A DNA stretch of 64,000 nucleotides from Onstottus_B arcticum. GTDB taxonomy: Bacteria > Acidobacteriota > Blastocatellia > UBA7656. Shown here piece by piece: positions 50,946-60,044 of this stretch. The notes beneath the pieces were generated by a model. It did no database searches, had not been told where the DNA came from, and saw only the letters and a list, made by a program, of their open reading frames with translations. Both the position numbers and the translations under genes were made by a program. The stretch covers positions 124,001 to 188,000 of the forward strand of contig JBBPIE010000008.1 in the NCBI GenBank assembly GCA_038040485.1, given 5' to 3'. The first letter of the stretch is position 1; each line of letters opens with the position of its first letter.

Positions 50946-51089
50946 GTTTTCTCCTACGTGCTGCTACCTTTTATGTAAAGGGTTCTCTCTCATTTACGTC
51001 AGGCGCTTTCGCGCCGATCCAACCGCGCAAGGCATCGCGGTCTCTTGTACACGTCGTTCGCACTTTGCTTCACTGCAAGGGTGAAATCT

Positions 51090-51163
51090 CAACATTCAAC
51101 TCCTCTGGAGTTGGAGGTCCGATCCCGTTGCCGACTATAAACATTCAACTCCTTACGGAGTTG
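51090..51163. repeat. two direct copies of AACATTCAACTCC with palindromic tails
   Basis: AACATTCAACTCCTCTGGAGTTG at 51090 and a close copy at 51140 (CTCCTTACGGAGTTG), each forming its own CAACTCC/GGAGTTG hairpin. They lie between the nucleotidyltransferase-like gene and fadA. Confidence 0.7.
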
Positions 51164-51177
51164 TGAAACGCGGGCCG

Positions 51178-51771
51178 CTACTCTCCATTCTCGTCCCTGG
51201 CCTTCATTACATCAGCTTCCAAGAACAGGTTCTCCATATCCGCTAGCGGCCAAAAAGAATATCGTCCAAACAGACTGTTGATGTGTTGCTTAATCAACTC
51301 GCGGTCAACCAACCCTTCTTCTCTGAGTAACCACATTAGATCGATCTGATCCTTACCGCGGCCAGCCAAGTACTTCAGAATGACCATCCACTCAGTCGTA
51401 ATAATCGGCAGTCCGTCTTCTGTTGACGTAGCTCCGGCCAACGCCGCCTCGTACACTTCCTTCCTGTCGTCGTCGCGAATGATCCAATCAACCTCTATGT
51501 CCTTTTCACCTGATTGTAGGTGGTAGGCTTCGCCGCCCATCTGCAACTTCTTGATGGCTGGCAACGGCAACCCCTCTGCAGCGATGAAGTCCACATCGAC
51601 TGTGGCCCGTGTGAAGCCATACACATGCATCGCGAGACCGCCGCACAAGGCACAGTCAATCTTGTTCTCTTGCGCCTTCTTTACCATCTTGCTCGCAACA
51701 TCCAAACCTTCTTCGGTCGATATAGACTGCTTTGCCGCGGATGATTTGTACTGCTTGCGTTTGACCATCAT
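51178..51771 (-). CDS. nucleotidyltransferase-like protein (AbiEii/DUF6036-like)
   Basis: 197 residues. An N-terminal nucleotidyltransferase core reads CALCGGLAMHVYGFTRATVDVDF, with the GG and DxD motif. KDIEVDWII supplies a third acidic position. A helical C-terminal domain follows. This is the minimal-nucleotidyltransferase pattern seen in AbiEii-like toxins and DUF6036 proteins. It lies 17 bp after fadN, yet has no evident metabolic role, so it looks like an insertion of an accessory gene into the operon. Confidence 0.75.
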   Translation of the reverse strand: MMVKRKQYKSSAAKQSISTEEGLDVASKMVKKAQENKIDCALCGGLAMHVYGFTRATVDVDFIAAEGLPLPAIKKLQMGGEAYHLQSGEKDIEVDWIIRDDDRKEVYEAALAGATSTEDGLPIITTEWMVILKYLAGRGKDQIDLMWLLREEGLVDRELIKQHINSLFGRYSFWPLADMENLFLEADVMKARDENGE

Positions 51772-51788
51772 GTTTGACCTCCCTATTA

Positions 51789-54194
51789 CTAGTTCCTCAA
51801 CGGCTTGCCAGTCTTCAGCATGTGCTGAATCCGTTCTTGAGTCTTCTTCTCACCGCATAGCGAAACAAAAGCTTCGCGCTCGAGGTCCAACAGGTACTGC
51901 TCCGACACAAGCGTTTTGTGCGACAAGTCGCCCCCCGTGATGATGTGCGCAAGCTTTTTCGCTACGTGAGCGTCGTACTCGCTGATAAACCCGCCTCGCG
52001 TCATCATATGAACCGCAAGCTTGATCGCCGCAAGCGCCGGTTCCCCAAGCACCGGAATGTCGGTTTTCTGATGCGGCGCGGTGTAGCCTTCGTGGACCAT
52101 CGCAAGTGCAGTCTGCTTTGCGTCTTCGATCAGCCGATCGCGGTTCATCGTGATCGGATCAGTCTCACGCAGAAAGCCAATCTCGCGAGCTTCGACAGCC
52201 GACGTAGCCACCTTTGCCATCGCTATCGTCTCCGAGACTTTCCGAATTCGCGCGAACAAATCTTCGCCGGGCACAGCATCTTCGACCGACCGCAAGACCA
52301 TCTCTTTTACGCCGCCGCCTGCGGGTATCAACCCGACTCCGACTTCGACCAGGCCAAGATAACTTTCAGCAGAAGCTCGAGCCTTGTCACCGTGCATCGT
52401 GATCTCGCAGCCGCCGCCAAGCGCCATCCCGCTAACCGCAACAACAACCGGTTTCGCCGAGTACCGCAGGTTCATGTTGGCGTTTTGAAACTGGCGAATC
52501 GACATCCCGATCTCGTCCCACTCGCCCTCTTGAATCCCCAGCAGCAACATCATGATGTTCGCGCCGACCGAAAAGTTCTCACTCTCGTTGCCGATCACTA
52601 GCGCTTCGAAGTTCTCGCCAACTTCCTTCACTGCGTAGTTCATCATCGAAACGGTGTCGCCGCCTATCGCGTTCATCTTCGAATGAAACTCGAGACAAGC
52701 TACGCCGTCGCCAATGTCGATCAACGAAGCCCCCGAGTTCTTCTTTATGACTCCCGTGCGCTCCTTCAACGACTTGAGCACAAGCACGCCGGGGCGCGGC
52801 TCAATTTCTTTGTACTCGCCGGACGCAACATCAAAGTAGAACGTCCGGCCGTCGCGCCACTCGTAGAAGCTCTTCTTTCCTGAGTCCAGCAGCTTCGTCA
52901 CGAGCGCGGGAATCTCGCGGCCGTCTTCGCGCATCTTCGCGACTGACTTCTCGACTCCGATCACGTCCCACAACTCAAAAGTCCCGAACTGGTGGTTGAA
53001 GCCCCAGCGCACAGCGTTGTCGATGTTCACGATATCGTCGGCGATCTCCGGAATTCGATTCGCGGTGTAAATCAGGTTTGCGCTGATCGTCTTCCAGAGG
53101 AATTCGCCTACGCGATCTTTGCCGTAGACGAGCGTTCGAATTCGATCGGCCGAGTCCTCGTTTGTCTTGGCCGCATCAATAGCCGGGAAGCGGACTTTCT
53201 GCGCCGGCTTGTACTCCATCGTGTTGTAGTCCAGCACCAGGTATTCGGTCTTCCCGCCTTCGCCGCGAGTCCGTTTGTAAAAGCCCTGCCCCGCCTTATT
53301 GCCGGTCCATCCGCGTTTGACCATCTCGCGCAGAAGTTCGGGCGGCTTTAGCGCGTCGCGTTGCTCGTCATTCGGCACCGCGGCGTAGAGGTTGTCAGCC
53401 ACGTAAAGCGAAACGTCGAGCCCTACGATATCCGAGGTTCGGAATGACGCCGACTTGGGCCGGCCGACCACCGGGCCGGTCATCGCATCGACTTCTTCAA
53501 TCGTGTAGCCGCCTTCGATCATCACTTTCATCGCGTTCAACGCGCTGAAAGTCGCAATCCGATTCGCGATGAAGTTCGGCGTGTCCTTGGCATAGACGAT
53601 TCCCTTCCCGAGACGACGGTCGCAGAAACCGGCTATGAAGCTGACGACATCGCGATCTGTTTCAGCCGTCGGGATGACTTCGAGAAGCTTCAGATACCTG
53701 GGCGGATTGAAGAAGTGAGTCCCGAGAAAGTGACGGCGAAAGTCGTCCGACATTCCCTTAGCCATCTCGTTGATTGAGATGCCTGAAGTGTTCGAGCTGA
53801 CGATAGACCCGGCTCTGCGAACGGCATCGACGCGCGAGAACAGGCTGCGCTTGATCTCGAGATTCTCGACGATGGCTTCGATGATCCAGTCGGCCTCGGC
53901 GATCTTCGCGAGATCGTCCTCGAAGTTCCCGGTCTTGATCAAGCTCGCGACCGAGGGCGCATAGAACGCGGCGGGCCTTATCTTCTTTGCGGCTTCAAGG
54001 CCCGCGTTTACGATTCGATTTCGCACCTGCGGACTCTCAAGCGTCAGCCCTCGCGCTTGTTCCTGTTTGGTCAGCTCGGTCGGCGCGATGTCGAGCAATA
54101 GCACTTCGACTCCCGCGTTTGCCAAATGAGCAGCGATCTGCGCGCCCATCGTCCCTGATCCCAGCACTGCGGCTTTGTTGATCTTGTGAGTCAC
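51789..54194 (-). CDS. fadN: FadN-type 3-hydroxyacyl-CoA dehydrogenase/enoyl-CoA hydratase
   Basis: I prefer GTG 54194 (GGGAGA 7 bases upstream), giving 801 residues; ATG 54221 is an in-frame alternative. The N-terminal dehydrogenase has GSGTMG at 12-17, NTSGISI, LGTHFFNPPRYLKLLEV and KDTPNFIANR. The crotonase domain is at about 490-690 (GMALGGGCE, GVGLIPAGGG). Dehydrogenase first and hydratase last is the reverse of E. coli FadB and matches B. subtilis FadN, including the C-terminal end KTGKPLRN. It performs two steps of beta-oxidation. Confidence 0.93.
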   Translation of the reverse strand: MTHKINKAAVLGSGTMGAQIAAHLANAGVEVLLLDIAPTELTKQEQARGLTLESPQVRNRIVNAGLEAAKKIRPAAFYAPSVASLIKTGNFEDDLAKIAEADWIIEAIVENLEIKRSLFSRVDAVRRAGSIVSSNTSGISINEMAKGMSDDFRRHFLGTHFFNPPRYLKLLEVIPTAETDRDVVSFIAGFCDRRLGKGIVYAKDTPNFIANRIATFSALNAMKVMIEGGYTIEEVDAMTGPVVGRPKSASFRTSDIVGLDVSLYVADNLYAAVPNDEQRDALKPPELLREMVKRGWTGNKAGQGFYKRTRGEGGKTEYLVLDYNTMEYKPAQKVRFPAIDAAKTNEDSADRIRTLVYGKDRVGEFLWKTISANLIYTANRIPEIADDIVNIDNAVRWGFNHQFGTFELWDVIGVEKSVAKMREDGREIPALVTKLLDSGKKSFYEWRDGRTFYFDVASGEYKEIEPRPGVLVLKSLKERTGVIKKNSGASLIDIGDGVACLEFHSKMNAIGGDTVSMMNYAVKEVGENFEALVIGNESENFSVGANIMMLLLGIQEGEWDEIGMSIRQFQNANMNLRYSAKPVVVAVSGMALGGGCEITMHGDKARASAESYLGLVEVGVGLIPAGGGVKEMVLRSVEDAVPGEDLFARIRKVSETIAMAKVATSAVEAREIGFLRETDPITMNRDRLIEDAKQTALAMVHEGYTAPHQKTDIPVLGEPALAAIKLAVHMMTRGGFISEYDAHVAKKLAHIITGGDLSHKTLVSEQYLLDLEREAFVSLCGEKKTQERIQHMLKTGKPLRN

Positions 54195-54225
54195 CCACGT
54201 CTCCCTTTTATCATTGCTCATGTGG

Positions 54226-54280
54226 CGCAAGCTGCCAGCTTGCGGCGCGTTTCGAACAGTACGCAAGCTAGCAGCTTGCG
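54226..54280. repeat. pair of CGCAAGCT...AGCTTGCG hairpins
   Basis: Two palindromes, 54226-54244 and 54262-54280, each CGCAAGCT-n3-AGCTTGCG. They sit between the acyl-CoA synthetase and fadN genes and look like a REP-type element. Confidence 0.8.
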
Positions 54281-54297
54281 CTACCTCCCCATACAAG

Positions 54298-56121
54298 CTA
54301 AACAACCGCGAGACTCGGCTCTTCTTCGTAGAGCCGGTCGATGACGGCCGCATATTTCTTCTCGATAAAGCTTCGCCGCGGCTTAAGCGTAAGCGTTAGG
54401 TCACCCGATTCGGCGGTCAACTCGTGCTCGAGCAGCGCAACCTTTTTGACCTTCTCGTAGCGCGCCAGCTCAGCCGTGTGCTTGTCGATCTGACGTTGAA
54501 TCAGATCGACGATACGCGAGTTCGCAATCAGGTCGCTGTCGCTTTCGTGCTTGATACCCTTAAGCGCAGCATAGTCTCGCAGCAACTGCATGTTCGGAAC
54601 CACGAGCGCTGAAGCGAACTTGCGAGAGTTCCCCACCACAAACACCTGCGAGATGAACCGGCTGGACTTGATCAGGTTTTCGACTCGCTGCGGCGCGATG
54701 TATTTTCCCCCGCTCGTCTTGATCAAGTCTTTCTTGCGGTCGGTGATTGTTAGAAACCCATCGGCGTCCATCTCTCCAATGTCGCCGGTGCGAAACCACC
54801 CGTCGCTTGTAAAGGCTTCTTCATTCTCCGCGGGCCGGTTGTAGTAGCCTTTCATCACCGTTTCGCCTTTGACCAGTATCTCGCCGTCGGCCGCCATTCG
54901 AACGCTGACGCCATCCATCACTGGCCCGACCGACCCGATTCGATTGCGTGCCTCGGTGTTGCACGAAATCGATGGAGAAGTTTCGGTCAGCCCGTAACCC
55001 TGCAAGATCTCCAGCCCGGCCGCCGAGAACAGATAACCAATCTCGGGCGCCAGGGCCGCACCTCCCGAGATGAAGACTCGAATTCTGCCCCCCATAACTT
55101 CTCGCCACCTCTTAAACACAAGCGCGTCCGCAATCTTGTGCTTGAGGTTCAGCCACACTCCTGGCCCGTCTCCACGATTCTTCTTAGCCGCCCATTCTCT
55201 GCCTACATCGAGCGACCATAAGAAAATCTGCTTCTTGGGGAAGCCGGCTGCGAGACCGCGTTCCGTTATCTTCGCGTAGATCTTCTCGAACATCCGAGGC
55301 ACGCTGGTCATAACCGTCGGCTGCACTTCGAGCAGGTTCTTCGCTACAGTGTCGATGCTTTCGGCGTAAGCCACGACTGTGCCGGCGTGTGCATAGAGAT
55401 AGAATGCGCCCCGCTCGAAGACATGAGAAGACGGAAGATAACTGAGCGCCAGATCGCGTTTACCCTCGAGGCTCATCCAGCGAAAGGTATTCAACGCGTT
55501 TGCCGCCAGGTTCTTATGGGTGAGCATCACACCCTTCGGATCCCCAGTAGTTCCGGAAGTGTACAGCAGGGTCGCCAGGTCCTCGGGCTTCGCGCCTCGC
55601 CAGAGGCTCTCATAAAGCGAAGGTTGTTCCCCGAAGAGCGCGCGGCCCTTGCCTACCAGATCGCCGCCGCTGATCACCGAGTCATCTTGACCAGCGGGCT
55701 CAACATCATCGAACACAAAGACGAACTCGACTGACGGAACTCGAGCTTTTATTGCAAGCGCCTCGCCAAGAAACGCCGAAGACACGAAAATGCCACGCGC
55801 GCCCGAATCGGCCAGGATGTATTCAACCTGTGAGACCGTTTGCGTGGCGTAGATCGGAACGTCGACGGCGCCGATGGCAAGCGAGGCAAGATCGGCGATG
55901 TTCCACTCGGGCCGGTTTTCGGACCAGATTGCGACTCGTTCGCCGCTTCGCAGTCCGACTGAGTAAAGCCCCAACGCGAGTTCCCTGACTCGCCGCGCGA
56001 CTTCACCGTACGCAAGCGATTTCCACTCGCCGTCCCGCTTGAAGCGCAGAAACTCGGAGTCGCGGTAGCGATCGACCGCTCCGTTGAACAGCTCATTCAG
56101 TGTCTGTGGCTCGTCGTTCAT
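54298..56121 (-). CDS. long-chain acyl-CoA synthetase (AMP-binding)
   Basis: 607 residues of the long-chain fatty acid ligase type: P-loop YTSGTTGDPKG near 190, the FACS linker LSYLPSSHVFERG, GYGLTETSP, the GWFRTGDIGEMDADGFL hinge and ITDRKKDLIKTSGGKYIAPQ. It activates fatty acids with ATP and CoA for the fad enzymes encoded downstream. It starts 15 bp after the TetR gene, so both share the promoter and the palindromic operator at 56770. Confidence 0.92.
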   Translation of the reverse strand: MNDEPQTLNELFNGAVDRYRDSEFLRFKRDGEWKSLAYGEVARRVRELALGLYSVGLRSGERVAIWSENRPEWNIADLASLAIGAVDVPIYATQTVSQVEYILADSGARGIFVSSAFLGEALAIKARVPSVEFVFVFDDVEPAGQDDSVISGGDLVGKGRALFGEQPSLYESLWRGAKPEDLATLLYTSGTTGDPKGVMLTHKNLAANALNTFRWMSLEGKRDLALSYLPSSHVFERGAFYLYAHAGTVVAYAESIDTVAKNLLEVQPTVMTSVPRMFEKIYAKITERGLAAGFPKKQIFLWSLDVGREWAAKKNRGDGPGVWLNLKHKIADALVFKRWREVMGGRIRVFISGGAALAPEIGYLFSAAGLEILQGYGLTETSPSISCNTEARNRIGSVGPVMDGVSVRMAADGEILVKGETVMKGYYNRPAENEEAFTSDGWFRTGDIGEMDADGFLTITDRKKDLIKTSGGKYIAPQRVENLIKSSRFISQVFVVGNSRKFASALVVPNMQLLRDYAALKGIKHESDSDLIANSRIVDLIQRQIDKHTAELARYEKVKKVALLEHELTAESGDLTLTLKPRRSFIEKKYAAVIDRLYEEEPSLAVV

Positions 56122-56136
56122 TTTTTTCGCGCGACT

Positions 56137-56751
56137 CTAATCCTTGCCTATCCCGTTCAGAAAGACATCAATCACTGTATCGGCCGTTGAAGCGAGGCTG
56201 TACCGCTTGCGGCTTAGAACCCAATTCGTGGCCATCTCGTCGAGCGCGCCAAACAGGACCTTTGCCACGACCTGCGCGTTCAAACGCCGGCGAAAGACGC
56301 CGCGCGTTTGCCCTTCCTCGATGACGCCGCGAATCAACTCCAGGTACTCGGTCACTTTGGTGGCCGAGAATTGCTCCATGAACTTTGTCGATGAGCGCAA
56401 CTCGACTTGAAACACAATTGCGAGATCGCGATCGCGGCCCAGACCCTCCAGGTGAGCGAGAACAATCCTTCTTATCTTTTCGACCGGGTCGTTGATTTCG
56501 GCAAGGGTCTTGCGCCCGCTGGCGAGCGCTTCATTCATGTGGTCGTTGAAGATCGAGACCAGGATGTCGTCTTTGTTTTTGAAATAAAGGTAAACCGTGC
56601 CGTCGGCGACTCCCGCCTCACTGGCTACGTCGGCTACCTTCGCGTTGAAGAATCCGCTCCGAGCAAAGACCTTGATGGCGGCGCGAAGAATTGCCTCGTA
56701 CTTTCCGTTGAGTTTTTCCTTGGGCTGCGCAGCCCGTCTAAAAGAAGCCAT
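56137..56751 (-). CDS. TetR-family regulator of fatty-acid genes (FadR/YsiA-like)
   Basis: 204 residues. The N-terminal TetR HTH (about 15-62) reads ILRAAIKVFARSGFFNAKVADVASEAGVADGTVYLYFKNKDD. A C-terminal ligand domain with FMEQFSATKVTEYLELIRGVIEEGQ and GALDEMATNWVLSRKRYSL resembles Bacillus FadR (YsiA), which releases DNA on binding long-chain acyl-CoA. It is cotranscribed with an acyl-CoA synthetase as in the Bacillus lcfA-fadR arrangement. An exact FadR-like palindrome lies 18 bp upstream of the start, so it is autoregulated. Confidence 0.88.
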   Translation of the reverse strand: MASFRRAAQPKEKLNGKYEAILRAAIKVFARSGFFNAKVADVASEAGVADGTVYLYFKNKDDILVSIFNDHMNEALASGRKTLAEINDPVEKIRRIVLAHLEGLGRDRDLAIVFQVELRSSTKFMEQFSATKVTEYLELIRGVIEEGQTRGVFRRRLNAQVVAKVLFGALDEMATNWVLSRKRYSLASTADTVIDVFLNGIGKD

Positions 56752-56769
56752 TCTGCTCCTTGCCGGAAA

Positions 56770-56789
56770 ATGAATGATGGTTCATTCAT
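56770..56789. promoter_or_regulatory. FadR-type operator palindrome ATGAATGA-TGGT-TCATTCAT
   Basis: Two perfect 8-bp half sites (56770-56777 and 56782-56789) with a 4-base centre. The TGAATGA-n4-TCATTCA core is that of the Bacillus FadR (YsiA) box as I recall it. It lies 18 bp before the TetR start and 123 bp before the divergent NorD-like gene, so it may control both. Confidence 0.8.
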
Positions 56790-56912
56790 CTTTTACATCG
56801 AAGCGGGCGACTTGCGCAAACAAAAAATCGGACTCGTAAGACTTGAAAAGAAATTTCTCCGGCGCTGCGCGTTCCAAACGGACCAGCACCTTTGCTATGA
56901 TGACCGGCAACC

Positions 56913-59900
56913 ATGGAAGAAAGAGAGCGGGAGGTAAAGAAACATCTCAAACGCCATCTCAGAGGTGTCGCGAGCTCGACCATTGAAGGTCTGGTTAAGC
57001 GCCTCGGATCGTTGCCCTACGATCGGCTGCTGCTGACTACTGACATATGCGTCTCGCTCGCGTCCACGAATCTCAGAGCTGCAGTTGAAATGCTAAGGGC
57101 AGCGCCGGAGATCTCCCGTCTGATTGACGCCAGTGATATGCGCGTGTGGGGAGAGGCGGGCAAACGCTTGTCCGCTACGAGCGCCGAAAGCGCGATGAGC
57201 TTCTTTCTCGCAAGCGCGACGACGCTCGGCTCGCTTCCCGAGGATATGCGTTCTCCAGTCTTAAGGTTGGTCAACAAGCAAGCGGCGTTGTCGGCCAGCA
57301 CCGCAACCGAAAGCTTTAACTCTTCCCCCGCAATCGTAAACGCCATTCATGACCACGACAGCGCAGCTCAGATTCTCACGATCTGCCTCGAACTCGCGCG
57401 TCACTCTGTCAAACACAGCAATGACCTGCTGCTCATCGCACCGCAAGTGGTATCGCGGCTCAAGGCTGCAGGCTCGGGGGAACTAGTCAAGCGAGCCTTG
57501 AGTCTTACTTCAGCATTTGCTTTCAGGTCCGGAGGCACTGCGGCCGAGTTCTTCGGGGAGTTACCATCGGTTGTCGCTGGGTCCGAGCCCGCCTCAGTCG
57601 AGCGACTGTTCGCGGTTACCGAGACCTATCTCGACCGCTCGGGCGGAGTGGCCCTCCAGTACTTCAAGGCAGCAAGCCGGGTTCTGATGGTGGCGGGAAG
57701 CGAATCCTTCGAACGATGGACCGCGCTGGCAAAACGCGTCGCTCTTCAGGGCAATGCCGCAAGCTATCACTTCATGAAGCAAAGCCCCGACATCGTTGCC
57801 GAACTGGCTGCTCGCGTCGGGCCGCACCGGCGGGGACAAGTAGTAACGGCGGTGCTTGAAGTCGTCGAAGAGATCGCCGAGACCAATACGGTGGCGGCGG
57901 TCGAGTGCTTCAAGACCAGTCCGATTGCGCTCCGGGCCGCGTCGCTCGGGCAGTTTCGCGACTGGGCGCGCCGGGGACTGGAGAAGGCCGGCGACAGCGC
58001 GCGAAGAACGCAGGCTTACTACTCACTCGAGTCGAAGGCGAGCCAGGAGGATCTCTTCAAGATCGAGGGCGGGCTAACGCTCGACTCGGTGGCGCACACT
58101 CTCAGGCTCTATGTCGAAGGGTTGACCGGGCGCTCGTTGAACATCGGTTCGCTCGCTTCAATTCCCGACGAGGTTAGGATCGCCGATGGGAAGACAATCT
58201 ACTTGCCGTCGGTGGTTGCCGAGTTCGAGCATGAGAAGGAGAACTTTCGGCTGTTCAAGGTGCTGGCCGCGCATGCTGCAGGCCAAATCGAATTTAGAAC
58301 TTACTTGAAGGACTCTCCCGACCTGCTTGCGGCTTTGCATGAGACGCGTATGGCCTTTAGCTGGCGGTTGAACCGTCGGGCGATAGACAGTGAAGGTGAA
58401 GTCGAGGTAGCCGCGTCTCAGCCTCTTCCCGAATCATCGATGATCGGAGTCGATTTTCTGGCAGTGCTCTCGGAGTATCCGAACAGAGAGCTGGCGCTTC
58501 GGCTCTTTACTACGATCGAGAACGGGCGAATAGACTATCTGCTCCGGTCAGTTTATCGAGGCATTCGTCGCGATTTGGATTTTGTCAGAGCCCGGCTCAA
58601 CGAGCGCCGACCTGACGTCGAAAACATTCCGGCGGAGCTTGTGCCGTTCGAGATCCTGTTTCAACTCGCTATCTGCGGTGGAGCTACCCCTCAGTCGGAA
58701 CGAGCTTACCCGAGGGTTGTGAAGGAGCTTGAACAAATCCTCGCGAACTACATCTTTCGCGAAGACGCGTCGGTCGCAGACTCGTTGATCGCAACTCGAT
58801 ATGTTTATGACTTGTTCGTTGCGACTCCAACAACGTCAGATGCGGCGACGGACGGCTCGGCCAATCAGACTGAAGGCGGTGAAAGCCAGGCCGCGCTGGA
58901 AAACAGCGAGGGCGCTCAGACGAGCCAGCAGCAGCAAACCGAAGTCAGCGAGGATCCCTTTAGCTTCTGGAACGCCGACCAAACAACTGAGGTGGGCGAT
59001 GATCAAGACCTCTTCAACCGCTTGAGAGGCGGAGAAACTGCCGAGCACGATCTCGAGAAGGGCGACCTCGCATTCTATTACGACGAGTGGGATCGCGAGC
59101 TGGGCGATTATCGCACGCGTTGGTGCCGGGTCATCGAACGGCCTGGCTCACGTGGCTCGCGTGGTTTCGTCGAGATGGTCCGAAGCCGGTACGCGGGAGT
59201 AATTTCGTCGATTCGATATCAGTTTCAACTGTTGAGGCCCGAGAACCTGCGTCGCATCCGCGGCGAGATCGACGGTGACGACTATGATCTTCAGTCGGTG
59301 ATCGACTACGCGCTGGACAAGCGAAGCACGGGAATGATCGACGACCGGCTGTACACTCGCAAGCTCCGACGCGAGCGCGATGTTGCCGTTTCATTCCTGC
59401 TAGATATGTCGAGCTCGACGGCGCGAGCAATCAGCCGATATCCAAACAACCCTTACACTCAACCGGGGCAGCGCATAATTGACATCGAGAAGGAAGGCCT
59501 GGTCTTGATGAGCGAGGCGCTGGAAGCAGTCGGCGATTCATACTCAATGCAAGGCTTCACCAGTGAAGGCAGACGCAACGTTAAGTTCTACATCATCAAA
59601 GATTTTTCCGAAGGTTATTCCTCTGAAGTAGAACGTCGCATTGGTGGGATTACGTATCAGAACAACACTCGTCTGGGAGCGGCGATTCGGCATGCTACCA
59701 CTAGGCTTGCGCGACAGGATGCTCGAACCAAGCTGCTGATCGTGCTGTCGGATGGGAGACCTTACGATCACGACTATGGCGACAGCCGTTACGCGCGCGA
59801 GGATACGAGGATGGCGCTAAGACAGTCCCGAATTGAAGGCATCACTCCTTTCTGCATTACGATCGATCGCGAGTCAGAAGACCAGCTTCGTGATATGTAT

Positions 59901-59984
59901 GGAGAAGTAGGTTATACGATCATCGACGATGTTCTGAGTTTGCCTGAACGGCTGCCTGGAATTTACACCCGTCTTACGACATAG
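56913..59984 (+). CDS. NorD-like VWA protein with helical repeat N-terminus
   Basis: 1023 residues. The C-terminal 200 residues form a VWA domain with MIDAS DMSSST at about 830, followed by GDSYSMQGFTSEGRRNVKFY, RLGAAIRHATTRL and LSDGRPYDHDYGD, the signature of NorD/CbbO-type proteins. Residues 1-370 are an alpha-helical repeat with a motif such as AVALQYFKAASRVL, AASYHFMKQSPDIV, AVECFKTSPIAL about every 40 residues. A Gln/Glu-rich disordered linker lies at about 635-680. NorD proteins normally act with a MoxR-type AAA+ ATPase; none is encoded beside it. It is divergent from the FadR-like gene. Confidence 0.85.
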   Translation: MEEREREVKKHLKRHLRGVASSTIEGLVKRLGSLPYDRLLLTTDICVSLASTNLRAAVEMLRAAPEISRLIDASDMRVWGEAGKRLSATSAESAMSFFLASATTLGSLPEDMRSPVLRLVNKQAALSASTATESFNSSPAIVNAIHDHDSAAQILTICLELARHSVKHSNDLLLIAPQVVSRLKAAGSGELVKRALSLTSAFAFRSGGTAAEFFGELPSVVAGSEPASVERLFAVTETYLDRSGGVALQYFKAASRVLMVAGSESFERWTALAKRVALQGNAASYHFMKQSPDIVAELAARVGPHRRGQVVTAVLEVVEEIAETNTVAAVECFKTSPIALRAASLGQFRDWARRGLEKAGDSARRTQAYYSLESKASQEDLFKIEGGLTLDSVAHTLRLYVEGLTGRSLNIGSLASIPDEVRIADGKTIYLPSVVAEFEHEKENFRLFKVLAAHAAGQIEFRTYLKDSPDLLAALHETRMAFSWRLNRRAIDSEGEVEVAASQPLPESSMIGVDFLAVLSEYPNRELALRLFTTIENGRIDYLLRSVYRGIRRDLDFVRARLNERRPDVENIPAELVPFEILFQLAICGGATPQSERAYPRVVKELEQILANYIFREDASVADSLIATRYVYDLFVATPTTSDAATDGSANQTEGGESQAALENSEGAQTSQQQQTEVSEDPFSFWNADQTTEVGDDQDLFNRLRGGETAEHDLEKGDLAFYYDEWDRELGDYRTRWCRVIERPGSRGSRGFVEMVRSRYAGVISSIRYQFQLLRPENLRRIRGEIDGDDYDLQSVIDYALDKRSTGMIDDRLYTRKLRRERDVAVSFLLDMSSSTARAISRYPNNPYTQPGQRIIDIEKEGLVLMSEALEAVGDSYSMQGFTSEGRRNVKFYIIKDFSEGYSSEVERRIGGITYQNNTRLGAAIRHATTRLARQDARTKLLIVLSDGRPYDHDYGDSRYAREDTRMALRQSRIEGITPFCITIDRESEDQLRDMYGEVGYTIIDDVLSLPERLPGIYTRLTT

Positions 59985-60044
59985 CATTAACTGACGGATC
60001 TCAGACGCTTGAGACACAGGCTGAGAGTTTTATGCCGGGACCTC

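Noticed and set aside
51090..51163. Start of a CRISPR array
   Set aside because: Only two copies with self-complementary cores and one spacer; no cas genes nearby.
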